Source of the DNA: Mesorhizobium norvegicum
Lineage (GTDB): Bacteria > Pseudomonadota > Alphaproteobacteria > Rhizobiales > Rhizobiaceae
Assembly (NCBI RefSeq): GCF_004919685.1
Contig: NZ_SMYZ01000015.1
Location: forward strand, 1-64,000
Direction of reading: 5' to 3'
Length of the DNA: 64,000 bases
The notes below the pieces were generated by a model that ran no database searches, was not told the DNA's origin, and worked only from the letters and a program-made list of their open reading frames with translations. Below are positions 47,074 to 54,923 of the stretch, piece by piece; the first letter of the stretch is position 1, and each line of letters starts with the position of its first letter. The position numbers and the translations under genes are program-made.

Positions 47074-47098
47074 CGGGCCGGCACACCGGCCCGTTTTT
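47074..47098 (+). terminator. Terminator after phaB
   Basis: Perfect arms CGGGCCGG/CCGGCCCG with a CACA loop followed by TTTTT, 30 bases past the phaB stop. Confidence 0.9.
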
Positions 47099-47280
47099 CG
47101 TTGCCGGCACGGTCCCTTCGATGTGCCCGCAATGGCTGCTGACCCAATCCGGCACGCAGAGGTTAACAGCGGCCAGCCGCCCTGTGCGAAACCTGTCTCC
47201 GAGCCTGTGGATTCTCGGTGGATAAGCTGTTCACAACACAAGATATTGGGGTGAACAAAACAGGAAGATTCCGGCATCGC

Positions 47281-47302
47281 TGATTCGTCGCCGATTCGTT
47301 CC
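47281..47302 (+). repeat. Direct repeat unit 1 (two GANTC sites)
   Basis: A 22-base unit starting TGATTCGTCGCC and ending GATTCGTTCC, repeated exactly at 47554. Each unit has two GATTC sites 11 bases apart. Confidence 0.8.
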
Positions 47303-47483
47303 GGCTTTGAGCGGAACGTTAACGACGACAGCCGGAATCGCCTGCCAATTCCTTAACGCAGATTAAGAAAGATCAACAATTTCAGAACTTTGGGTGAGGC
47401 ACGCCAAGCCATTGTGATCGTTTATCGGCAAAGGTTAACGGCAACACCCTCTTAGCATGAAACGGGCCAGTTCAGCGATTCAG

Positions 47484-47518
47484 CATGTGGTGCGACTCCC
47501 GGTCGCAAAATCCACATG
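47484..47518. other. Hairpin in the GANTC-rich region
   Basis: Stem CATGTGG-TGCGAC pairs with GTCGCA and, after four unpaired bases, CCACATG; the loop is five bases. An outer perfect 8-base pair GATTCAGC (47477-47484)/GCTGAATC (47534-47541) encloses it. It could be part of a structured RNA or a DNA-level element. Confidence 0.5.
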
Positions 47519-47553
47519 TAGCCGTGAACAAAAGCTGAATCTGCAGGAGTCAC

Positions 47554-47575
47554 TGATTCGTCGCCGATTCGTTCC
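47554..47575 (+). repeat. Direct repeat unit 2 (two GANTC sites)
   Basis: Exact second copy of the 22-base unit at 47281-47302, 251 bases downstream of its end, and about 200 bases before the helicase start. Confidence 0.8.
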
Positions 47576-47774
47576 AGACTCGTTCTATCCGTTAATTCGC
47601 AGCCGGTTGAGAGCTTGACAAAACACCTTCTCGCCGCCGGCGGAACATTCCGCTTTCGCTTCGCGCCCGAAATCCCTATGTGTCGCCTGTCATACGCGCC
47701 ACTTGAGGCACGCTCCCGACAACCAGAGGCCAGAAAGCCTTATTTCCAGGTCCCGGAAGCCTTATTCTAGGTCA

Positions 47775-50700
47775 ATGAACATCCAGCCCAAACACTCCGA
47801 GCCGCTAATCCTGTCGGGCCGCGACGTGACCGCCGTGCTGGGGCCGACCAACACCGGCAAGACCCATCTCGCTATCGAACGCATGGTGGCGCACGAGAGC
47901 GGCATCATCGGCCTGCCGCTCAGGCTGCTGGCGCGTGAGGTCTACGCCCGCGTTTGCGAAAAGGTCGGCGCCCACAAGGTCGCGCTGATCACCGGCGAGG
48001 AAAAGATCCAGCCTGCCGGCGCCAAATATTCGGTCTGCACCGTCGAGGCCATGCCGCGCGAGACCGACGCCGCCTTCGTCGCCATCGACGAGGTGCAGCT
48101 TGCCGGCGACCTCGAGCGCGGCCACATCTTCACCGACCGCATCCTGCATTTGCGCGGCCGCCAGGAAACGCTGCTGCTCGGTGCGGCCACCATGCACGGC
48201 ATCCTGCAGCGCCTGCTGAGGGGTGTCTCGGTGGTGACGCGGCCGAGGCTGTCGCATCTTGCCTATGCCGGCTCCAAGAAGCTGACACGCCTGCCGCGGC
48301 GCACGGCGATCGTCGCCTTCTCGGCCGACGAGGTCTACGCCATCGCCGAGCTGATCCGCCGCCAGCAAGGCGGTGCCGCCGTCGTGCTCGGCGCGCTCTC
48401 GCCGCGCACCCGCAACGCCCAGGTGGCGCTGTTCCAGTCCGGCGATGTCGACTATCTCATCGCCACCGACGCCATCGGCATGGGCCTCAACCTCGATCTC
48501 GACCACGTCGCCTTCGCCCAGAACCGCAAGTTCGATGGCTTCCAGTATCGCAACCTGACCGCGGCCGAGCTTGGCCAGATCGCCGGTCGCGCCGGCCGGC
48601 ATCTGCGCGACGGTACCTTCGGCGTCACCGGCCAGGTCGACCCGCTGGACGAGGAGCTGATCAAGAAGATCGAAGGCCATGATTTCGATCCTGTGAAGGT
48701 GCTGCAGTGGCGCACCGCGCATTTCGACTTCGCCAGCCTCGATGCGCTGAAGCGCTCGATCGAGACCAACGCCCCGGTCGAGGGACTGACGCGGGCATTG
48801 CCTGCCGTCGACGCGCAGGCGCTCGAGCATCTGTCGCGCGACGAGGACATCCGCGCGCTTGCCACCAACGCCAAGCGCGTGGCGCTGCTGTGGGAAGCCT
48901 GCGCGCTGCCCGACTACCGTAAGATCGCGCCGGCCCAGCATGCCGACCTCATTGCCTCGATCTACACGGACCTCGCACGCCACGGCCATGTCGACGAGAA
49001 TTACATGGCCGAACAGGTGCGCCGCGCCGACACCACAGAGGGCGATATCGACACGCTGTCGCATCGCATCGCCCAGATCCGCACCTGGACATTCGTGTCG
49101 AACCGGCCCGGCTGGCTGGCCGATCAGGCACACTGGCAGGAAAAGACGCGCGAAATCGAAGACAGATTGTCGGATGCGCTGCATGAGCGGTTGACGAAAC
49201 GCTTCGTAGACCGCAGGACTTCCGTCCTCATGCGGCGCCTTAGAGAAAATACCATGCCTGAAGCCGAAATTAGTCCTACCGGAACCGTCCTTGTCGAAGG
49301 CCACCATGTCGGCGAGTTGCAAGGGTTCCGCTTCACCGCCGACCAGACCGCCGGCGGTGAAGACGCCAAGGCGGTGCGCACTGCCGCCCAGAAGGCGCTG
49401 GCCGCCGAGTTCGAGGCGCGCGCCGAACGCTTCGGCGCCTCAGCCAATGGCGACATCGCGCTTGGCTCGGACGGCACGCTGCGCTGGATCGGCGCGCCGA
49501 TCGGCACGCTGGTCTCGGGCGAAGACGCGCTGAAGCCGCGCCTGGTGCTGCTGGCCGACGAACAACTGACCGGCCCGGCGCGCGACAAGGTCGCCGCGCG
49601 TGCCGAGCGGTTCGTCAATTTCCAGATCGAGTCGCTGCTGAAGCCGCTGGTCGACCTGAAGAACGCCGATCAGATCTCCGGCATCGGCCGCGGCATCGCT
49701 TTCCAGCTGGTCGAGAATTTCGGTCTCATCAACCGACGCGACATCGCTGAGGAGATGAAGTCGCTCGACCAGGAAGGCCGCGCCGCTCTTCGCCGGCTTG
49801 GCGTGCGCTTCGGCGCCTACCATGTCTTCGTGCCGGCGCTGATCAAGCCGGCGCCTGCCGGACTGGTGACGCTGCTGTGGGCGCTGAAGAATGATGGCAA
49901 GGACAAGCCAGGCTTTGGCGACGTGGTCCATGCGCTCGCCTCGGGCCGCACCTCGGTGGTCATCGACCCGGCCTTCGACAAGACCTTCTACAAGCTTGCC
50001 GGCTACCGCAATCTCGGCCGCCGCGCCGTGCGCATCGACATTCTGGAACGGCTGGCCGACCTGATCCGCCCGGCGACCAACTGGAAGCCCGGCCTCGGCC
50101 AGCGTCCGGACGGCGCCTATGACGGCCAGTCCTTCATGGTGACGCCGCCGATGATGTCGATCCTCGGCGCCACCGCGGACGACATGGAAGAGATCCTCAA
50201 AGGTCTCGGCTACCGCGCCGAGCCGAAGCCGGCCGTCGAGGTCAAGGCGCGGCTCGAAGCACAGGACAATGCCGCGCGCGAAGCGGCGGTGGCGAAGCTT
50301 GCGGCGGAAGAGGCTGCACGAGCCGAGCAGGCCAAAGCGGCCGAAGCCGCGGCAACGGATGCCGCAGCAGAGGCCGCAGTCGAAGGGTCGGAGCCGGCAT
50401 CGGACACAGTGGCCGTTTCGGAAACGGCGGCCGAAATTCCCGCCGAAATCATCGCTGACGCCGCGGCGGAACCTGCTGCGCCTGCCGTGGAAGAACAGGC
50501 GGACGCTCCGGTCGAAACCGTGCAAGACGAAGCGCCTGTAGCCGAGGCTGTGGCCGAAGCCGCTGAACCTGCGCCGGTTGAACCGCAGGCAGAGGCTGAA
50601 GCTGCCGAGATTGAAGCCGCAGCGGCAGAAGAAGCCGCACCAGCCGAGCAAGCGGCAGATGCCGCGCCGGAAGAGCCTGCAGCGGCGGCTGAAGTAGCCA

Positions 50701-51191
50701 TCGGCGAACCTATGCCGGAAGCCGAAGCGCCAAAACCCATCCTGTTGTGGCGTCAGGGTCGTTTCGAACAGCGCCCGCGCAACCGCGACGACAACCGCAG
50801 GAACAATCGCCCGCGCAACGGACAAGCGCGCGGCCGAAGCGATGCGCCTGCGGATGCCGCCGGCGCACCGGCCGCAGCTGCACCCGGAGAACGCCCGGCC
50901 CATGAAGGACGGCGCGATGGAGCCGGCAAGCCGCGCTTCGACCGCTCGAAGTTCAAACCCAAGCCGCAGGCTGAAGGCGAACAGCGGCGTGACGGCCGGC
51001 CGCAAGGCGAGCGTCCCGACCGCCGCGAAGGCCGTCCCGACTGGAAGGGTGGCAGGCCGGATGGCAAGGGTGGTCCGCAAGGCGGCAAGCCCGCCTTCCA
51101 GCCAAAGCCGCGCGAGGAGCGCCCGGTGCGCTTCGATCCGGACTCGCCCTTTGCCAAGCTCGCCGCATTGCGCGACCAGCTGAAGAAGTAG
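47775..51191 (+). CDS. SUV3-type DExH helicase with long low-complexity tail
   Basis: A 1138-residue helicase related to the mitochondrial RNA helicase SUV3. Motif I is GPTNTGKTH (about residues 22-30), motif II IDEVQLAGD, motif III LLLGAATMHG, and motif VI QIAGRAGRH. The conserved SUV3 core covers about residues 1-450, with further helical domains to about 840. From about 840 to 975 follows an Ala/Glu/Pro-rich acidic stretch, then an Arg/Gly/Pro-rich basic tail likely to bind RNA, ending FDPDSPFAKLAALRDQLKK. ATG 47775 is chosen; upstream codons lack support. Confidence 0.9.
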   Translation: MNIQPKHSEPLILSGRDVTAVLGPTNTGKTHLAIERMVAHESGIIGLPLRLLAREVYARVCEKVGAHKVALITGEEKIQPAGAKYSVCTVEAMPRETDAAFVAIDEVQLAGDLERGHIFTDRILHLRGRQETLLLGAATMHGILQRLLRGVSVVTRPRLSHLAYAGSKKLTRLPRRTAIVAFSADEVYAIAELIRRQQGGAAVVLGALSPRTRNAQVALFQSGDVDYLIATDAIGMGLNLDLDHVAFAQNRKFDGFQYRNLTAAELGQIAGRAGRHLRDGTFGVTGQVDPLDEELIKKIEGHDFDPVKVLQWRTAHFDFASLDALKRSIETNAPVEGLTRALPAVDAQALEHLSRDEDIRALATNAKRVALLWEACALPDYRKIAPAQHADLIASIYTDLARHGHVDENYMAEQVRRADTTEGDIDTLSHRIAQIRTWTFVSNRPGWLADQAHWQEKTREIEDRLSDALHERLTKRFVDRRTSVLMRRLRENTMPEAEISPTGTVLVEGHHVGELQGFRFTADQTAGGEDAKAVRTAAQKALAAEFEARAERFGASANGDIALGSDGTLRWIGAPIGTLVSGEDALKPRLVLLADEQLTGPARDKVAARAERFVNFQIESLLKPLVDLKNADQISGIGRGIAFQLVENFGLINRRDIAEEMKSLDQEGRAALRRLGVRFGAYHVFVPALIKPAPAGLVTLLWALKNDGKDKPGFGDVVHALASGRTSVVIDPAFDKTFYKLAGYRNLGRRAVRIDILERLADLIRPATNWKPGLGQRPDGAYDGQSFMVTPPMMSILGATADDMEEILKGLGYRAEPKPAVEVKARLEAQDNAAREAAVAKLAAEEAARAEQAKAAEAAATDAAAEAAVEGSEPASDTVAVSETAAEIPAEIIADAAAEPAAPAVEEQADAPVETVQDEAPVAEAVAEAAEPAPVEPQAEAEAAEIEAAAAEEAAPAEQAADAAPEEPAAAAEVAIGEPMPEAEAPKPILLWRQGRFEQRPRNRDDNRRNNRPRNGQARGRSDAPADAAGAPAAAAPGERPAHEGRRDGAGKPRFDRSKFKPKPQAEGEQRRDGRPQGERPDRREGRPDWKGGRPDGKGGPQGGKPAFQPKPREERPVRFDPDSPFAKLAALRDQLKK

Positions 51192-51208
51192 GCCAGAGCC
51201 GGATGATT

Positions 51209-51227
51209 TCAGGTCGAATCGACCTGA
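51209..51227. repeat. TCAGGTCGA palindrome
   Basis: Perfect arms TCAGGTCGA/TCGACCTGA with a one-base centre, 17 bases past the helicase stop. It forms a composite with the element at 51256-51308 and could aid termination. Confidence 0.6.
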
Positions 51228-51255
51228 GATCTGAATCCGCCTCTAAACTAAGAGA

Positions 51256-51308
51256 TAGAGCATGATGTCGTCCGAAAACCGCTTCGCACTTTTCGGCATC
51301 ATGCTCTA
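51256..51308. repeat. TAGAGCATGATG palindromic repeat (family F)
   Basis: Perfect 12-base arms TAGAGCATGATG/CATCATGCTCTA with an inner stem CCGAAAA/TTTTCGG. A very common type of dispersed palindrome in rhizobial chromosomes. It ends 8 bases before the S4-domain gene, so it lies in that gene's 5' region. Confidence 0.75.
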
Positions 51309-51316
51309 GCGCTTCG

Positions 51317-51703
51317 ATGGTTGCTGAAGGCCGCCAGCGTATCGACAAATGGCTGTTCTTCTCGCGCGCCGTGAAATCACGCTCGCTGGCGGCAAAGTTG
51401 GTCGTCGCCGGGCGGGTTCGCATCAATCGCGACAAAGCAGCGCAGGCCTCCGATCAGGTCAAGCCTGGCGACGTGCTGACCATCACGCTCGAGCGGCGCA
51501 TCTTCATCTGGAAGGTGCTCGGCGCCGGTACACGACGCGGCCCGGCCGAGGAGGCCCGCACGCTCTACGAGGATATGTCGCCGCCGCCCGCACCGAAGGG
51601 CGAGGCCCCTCCCGATGCAATTCCGGGGCTGCGCGAGGCCGGCAGCGGCCGCCCGACCAAGAAGGAACGCCGCCAAACCGACCGTTTGCTTGGCGAAGAC
51701 TGA
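51317..51703 (+). CDS. S4-domain RNA-binding protein (HslR-like)
   Basis: A 128-residue basic protein. The S4 domain covers residues 6-65 (QRIDKWLFFSRAVKSRSLAAKLVVAGRVRINRDKAAQASDQVKPGDVLTI). The C-terminal half is Pro-rich then basic (SGRPTKKERRQTDRLLG). By family it binds structured rRNA, as Hsp15/HslR does with stalled 50S subunits. It follows the helicase gene on the same strand; RNA handling is a common theme. Confidence 0.9.
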   Translation: MVAEGRQRIDKWLFFSRAVKSRSLAAKLVVAGRVRINRDKAAQASDQVKPGDVLTITLERRIFIWKVLGAGTRRGPAEEARTLYEDMSPPPAPKGEAPPDAIPGLREAGSGRPTKKERRQTDRLLGED

Positions 51704-51938
51704 CGCATGTCGTCCCAAAATGCGTAGCGATTTGGGGCAACGACACGCCTGGGGCAAAAACTGAACCCGGCAAACAAGACACTGCGCGGGACATGACTGA
51801 CTTCCGCCGGGCCTGCCGTCTGGAATTCCATTCCGGAAACACCGGCACCTCCCGCAATGGCTACCCTTGCAAGCGGCCGATAAAGGCGTTACCTGACGGA
51901 AAAAGCCCAACAAAAATGGGACGTCCCGGAGCCGACCG

Positions 51939-52277
51939 ATGACCTATGTCGTGACCGACAATTGCATCAAATGCAAATACATGGACTGCATCGAGGTCTG
52001 TCCGGTCGACTGTTTCTACGAAGGCGAGAACATGCTCGTCATCCATCCCGACGAGTGCATCGACTGCGGCGTTTGCGAGCCGGAATGCCCGGCCGACGCG
52101 ATCAAGCCCGACACCGAGCCCGGCCTCGACAAATGGCTGCAGATCAACACCGAATACGCCGACAAATGGCCCAACATCACCGCCAAGAAGGAGCCTCCGG
52201 CAGACGCCAAATCCTTCGACGGTGAGGCCGGCAAGTTCGAGAAATACTTCTCGGCAGAGCCTGGCGAAGGCGATTGA
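51939..52277 (+). CDS. fdxA: Ferredoxin FdxA (7Fe-8S type)
   Basis: A 112-residue ferredoxin with the N-terminal cluster region [21 protein letters not shown] and the second [16 protein letters not shown]. This arrangement is that of Azotobacter FdI-like ferredoxins with one 3Fe-4S and one 4Fe-4S cluster. The C-terminal ~50 residues are the conserved FdxA extension. A cytoplasmic electron carrier, partner unknown. The gene order fdxA-carD is frequent in Rhizobiales as far as I recall. Confidence 0.95.
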   Translation: MTYVVTDNCIKCKYMDCIEVCPVDCFYEGENMLVIHPDECIDCGVCEPECPADAIKPDTEPGLDKWLQINTEYADKWPNITAKKEPPADAKSFDGEAGKFEKYFSAEPGEGD

Positions 52278-52644
52278 CAACACGGCCGCAAAGGCCGGTA
52301 TTACGCAAGGTAAGAGGCACGTCACATTAACCGGCTTGACAGCCGGCGCCGACCTGTGGCCTTCGCGTATGCAGCAAAACCTTGATTCTTCCGACTTTTT
52401 GTGTTACATCAGCGAAACATGCCGGTGACACAACGTCGATTTATGGCGCAGACGCCCCAAATCACTGAAAGGTGAAAATCCCATTCCGGACCAGAGCGAT
52501 CTGGGCCAGGCGGTCGCAATATTGCGTTTGCCGGTCCGGCTTTTCCGATGGGTTCATCTGTTGTGCGGCTAACGATCGGTTTCCCCGATCGAGCGAGTTC
52601 GGGCCGGCAGGACGCCGGTACCACAACAAGGAGTTCAGGGCGTA
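52278..52644 (+). other. Long leader/promoter region before carD
   Basis: 367 bases without a gene. TTGATT (52382-52387) and TACATC (52405-52410) with 17-base spacing form a moderate promoter candidate, giving a leader of about 230 bases. Within it CCGGACC (52487-52493) and GGTCCGG (52531-52537) can pair over about 37 bases, suggesting a structured 5' UTR. Confidence 0.45.
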
Positions 52645-53226
52645 ATGGCAACGATCACCCCGCAGAAGAAGTCCACCGCTGCGCGTCACGGTTTCAAGAC
52701 CGGCGAGTACATCGTCTACCCGGCGCATGGCGTCGGCCAGATCGTCTCGATCGACGAGCAGGAAGTTGCTGGACACAAGCTGGAACTGTTCGTGATCGAC
52801 TTCTCGAAGGACAAGATGCGCCTGAAGGTGCCGGTCGCCAAGGCGACCTCCATCGGCATGCGTAAGCTGTCGGAAGAAGATTATGTCGAGCGCGCGCTGA
52901 AGGTCGTGCAGGGCCGCGCCCGCGTCAAGCGCACCATGTGGTCGCGCCGCGCCCAGGAATATGATGCGAAAATCAATTCGGGCGACCTGATCTCGATCTC
53001 GGAAGTTGTGCGCGACCTCTACCGCGCCGACAACCAGCCGGAGCAGTCCTATTCCGAGCGTCAGCTCTATGAGGCGGCCCTCGACCGCATGGCCCGCGAG
53101 ATCGCGGCCGTCAACCGCATGTCGGAAACCGAAGCCGTGCGCCTGATCGAGGTCAACCTCAACAAGGGCCCTAAGCGTGGCGCCAAGGCCGACAATGAGG
53201 AAGCCGAGCAGGAAGAAGCTGCCTGA
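52645..53226 (+). CDS. carD: CarD family transcriptional regulator
   Basis: A 193-residue protein with the CarD/TRCF RNA polymerase-interacting domain at residues 15-75 (FKTGEYIVYPAHGVGQIVSIDEQEVAGHKLELFVIDF) and a helical C-terminal domain. It contacts the RNA polymerase beta subunit and stabilises open complexes, mainly at rRNA and other housekeeping promoters. The C-terminal tail is basic then acidic (AKADNEEAEQEEAA). A good ribosome binding site (aaggag) precedes ATG 52645. Confidence 0.94.
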   Translation: MATITPQKKSTAARHGFKTGEYIVYPAHGVGQIVSIDEQEVAGHKLELFVIDFSKDKMRLKVPVAKATSIGMRKLSEEDYVERALKVVQGRARVKRTMWSRRAQEYDAKINSGDLISISEVVRDLYRADNQPEQSYSERQLYEAALDRMAREIAAVNRMSETEAVRLIEVNLNKGPKRGAKADNEEAEQEEAA

Positions 53227-53248
53227 GCTTTTCGCCTTTGAATTCATG

Positions 53249-53276
53249 AAAAACCCGGCCTTGCGCCGGGTTTTTT
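53249..53276 (+). terminator. Terminator after carD, with partial tandem duplication
   Basis: Arms AAAAACCCGGC/GCCGGGTTTTT with a five-base loop and a T-run. The 3' half GCCGGGTTTTTTGCTT is repeated exactly at 53285-53300, 20 bases on. Confidence 0.9.
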
Positions 53277-53331
53277 GCTTTCTGGCCGGGTTTTTTGCTT
53301 CTGGGAAGTGACGCAGAACCGAAGGCAGCAC

Positions 53332-54105
53332 TTACACCTCGCCGCCACCTTCCTTCATCGCCTCCTGCTTCAGCGTCGCGATGAACCGCTTCGTCCGCTG
53401 CTGCTCCGGATTGTTGAACAGCACCGCAGCCGGCCCCTTCTCGACGATGACGCCGGCATCGAGGAAGACCACTTCCTGCGCGATCTTGGAGGCGAGGCGC
53501 AGATCATGTGTCGCCATCACCATGGTCGTGCCTTCGTTGGCGAGCTTGCCCAGCACATCGACCACCTCTTGCGCCAGTTCTGGGTCGAGCGCCGAAGTCG
53601 GTTCGTCGCAGAGCAGCACTTTCGGCGACGGCGCCAAGGCGCGGGCGATCGCCACGCGCTGCTGTTGGCCGCCGGACAGCGTCGCCGGCCAGGCATCGGC
53701 CTTGTGCGCCATGCCCACCTTCTCCAGCAAAGCCAGCGCCCGCTCGCGGGCCCTCTCAGGCGGCCATTTCAGCACCGTCACCAGCCCTTCCATGACATTC
53801 TCGATCGCGGTGCGATGCGGAAACAGCTGGAAGTTCTGGAACACCATGCCGGTCTGCAGCCGCAGGCGCTGGATATCCCTGGCCGGAACCCTGCCGCCGG
53901 GATGGAATTCGAGCGTCTCGTCACCGATGCGCACCGTGCCTGAGGTCGGGATCTCCAACAGGTTGATGCAGCGCAGCAGGGTGCTTTTTCCCCCGCCCGA
54001 AGGGCCGACCAGCGCCGTGACGCTGCCTTCGGCAATGGTGACCGTCACGCCCTTCAGCACGAGATTGTCGCCAAAGCGCTTCTCGATTTTGGTAAGGCCG
54101 ATCAT
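53332..54105 (-). CDS. Cystine-type amino acid ABC transporter ATP-binding protein
   Basis: A 257-residue ATPase of the GlnQ/TcyN class: Walker A GPSGGGKSTLLR, Q-loop FQNFQLFPHRTA, signature LSGGQQQRVAIARALA, Walker B VLLCDEPTSALDPEL. Its start overlaps the stop of the permease gene by four bases. The binding protein encoded upstream points to cystine or a related amino acid. Confidence 0.92.
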   Translation of the reverse strand: MIGLTKIEKRFGDNLVLKGVTVTIAEGSVTALVGPSGGGKSTLLRCINLLEIPTSGTVRIGDETLEFHPGGRVPARDIQRLRLQTGMVFQNFQLFPHRTAIENVMEGLVTVLKWPPERARERALALLEKVGMAHKADAWPATLSGGQQQRVAIARALAPSPKVLLCDEPTSALDPELAQEVVDVLGKLANEGTTMVMATHDLRLASKIAQEVVFLDAGVIVEKGPAAVLFNNPEQQRTKRFIATLKQEAMKEGGGEV

Positions 54106-54782
54106 GAGCGTGCCTCCAGGAAGCCGCCATAGCGGTTGAGCCGAGTTTCCAGCCGCGTCTGCAAGGCCGACAGCACCGAACTCAACGCCAGATAGAGGAT
54201 CGCTGCCTCGACATAGAGGATCAGCGGCTCATAGGTGGTGGCGACGATGCGCTGCGCCGCTTGGAACATCTCCGGCACGGTGATGGCAGCGGCCAGCGAG
54301 GTGTCCTTGACCAACGAGATGAAGGTGTTGGACAGCGGCGGCACCGCGACCCGGCCGGCTTGCGGCAGGATGGTGCGCCGCATCGCCTGGCTCCAGGTCA
54401 TGCCGATCGAATAGGCGGCCTCCCACTGGCCCTTCGGCACCGAGCCTATGGCCGCGCGGATGATTTCCGACGTGTAGGCGCCGATGTTGAGCGTGAAGCC
54501 GATCAGAGCCGCCGTGAAGGCATCGAGCAGGATGCCGACCGACGGCAGGCCGTAGAAGATCAGGAACAGCTGCACCAGGAGCGGCGTGCCGCGAAAGATC
54601 CAGACATAGAAGCGCACAAGCGCGACCAGCGGCTTGGGGCCGAACAGCCGGGCAAGTGCCGCACCCAGGCCGACCGTCAAGCCAAGAGCGAAGGACAACA
54701 GCGTCAACGGCACGGTGAAGATCAGCGCCGCCCACAACAGCGAAGGCAGCGACTCCAGCATCAGTTGCAGCCAGTGCGGCAC
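54102..54782 (-). CDS. Cystine-type amino acid ABC transporter permease
   Basis: A 226-residue inner-membrane permease with about five helices and the EAA loop AAIGSVPKGQWEAAYSIGMTWSQAMRR. A single permease gene implies a homodimeric channel. It lies 141 bases downstream of the binding-protein gene, separated by two strong hairpins. Closest in plan to the TcyL/YecS cystine permeases. Confidence 0.91.
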   Translation of the reverse strand: MPHWLQLMLESLPSLLWAALIFTVPLTLLSFALGLTVGLGAALARLFGPKPLVALVRFYVWIFRGTPLLVQLFLIFYGLPSVGILLDAFTAALIGFTLNIGAYTSEIIRAAIGSVPKGQWEAAYSIGMTWSQAMRRTILPQAGRVAVPPLSNTFISLVKDTSLAAAITVPEMFQAAQRIVATTYEPLILYVEAAILYLALSSVLSALQTRLETRLNRYGGFLEARS

Positions 54783-54849
54783 GTAAGACCCTCCAAATTG
54801 GTCGAAGCGGCTTCGTCAAGGCGCGAACGCGTCAGCCATATCACGACGA

Positions 54850-54882
54850 AAGCGGCGGGCCGTCAAAGACGGCTCGCCGCTT
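54850..54882 (-). promoter_or_regulatory. Intercistronic hairpin 2 after the binding-protein gene
   Basis: Arms AAGCGGCG and CGCCGCTT plus inner GCCGTC/GACGGC with an AAA loop on the plus strand. A very stable stem without a following T-run, so it more likely protects or processes the mRNA than ends it completely. Confidence 0.65.
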
Positions 54883-54894
54883 GATATCTCTGAT

Positions 54895-54911
54895 GGGCCG
54901 GAGACCGGCCC
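54895..54911 (-). promoter_or_regulatory. Intercistronic hairpin 1 after the binding-protein gene
   Basis: Perfect arms GGGCCGG/CCGGCCC with a three-base loop, 12 bases beyond the binding-protein stop codon. Confidence 0.6.
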
Positions 54912-54923
54912 CACCTGACAAAA

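Larger units (their letters stand above)
47099..47774. other. Large intergenic region rich in GANTC sites
   Basis: About 680 bases without a supported gene. Twelve GANTC sites lie between 47210 and 47581, four GTTAA(C/T) sequences and one further TTAAC are scattered through it, near-matches to the DnaA box occur at 47206 and 47217, and an exact 22-base direct repeat (47281-47302 and 47554-47575) brackets the centre. A hairpin is at 47484-47518. It may be a cell-cycle-controlled promoter region for the helicase gene or an unrecognised small RNA or replication-linked locus. Confidence 0.6.

Noticed and set aside
47615..47620. TTGACA as the helicase promoter -35 box
   Set aside because: No acceptable -10 element is found 16-18 bases downstream.
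47099..47774. Chromosomal replication origin
   Set aside because: GANTC sites, GTTAAC motifs and weak DnaA-box-like sequences fit in part, but no perfect DnaA box was found, genes on both sides run in the same direction, and the usual alphaproteobacterial origin neighbours (hemE, rho, maf, coaE, dnaQ) are absent.
49440..51080. Open frame of about 546 codons antisense to the helicase gene
   Set aside because: It mirrors the low-complexity tail and has no ribosome binding site or recognisable domain.
52284..52302. Terminator after fdxA
   Set aside because: GGCC/GGCC symmetry is short and there is no T-run.
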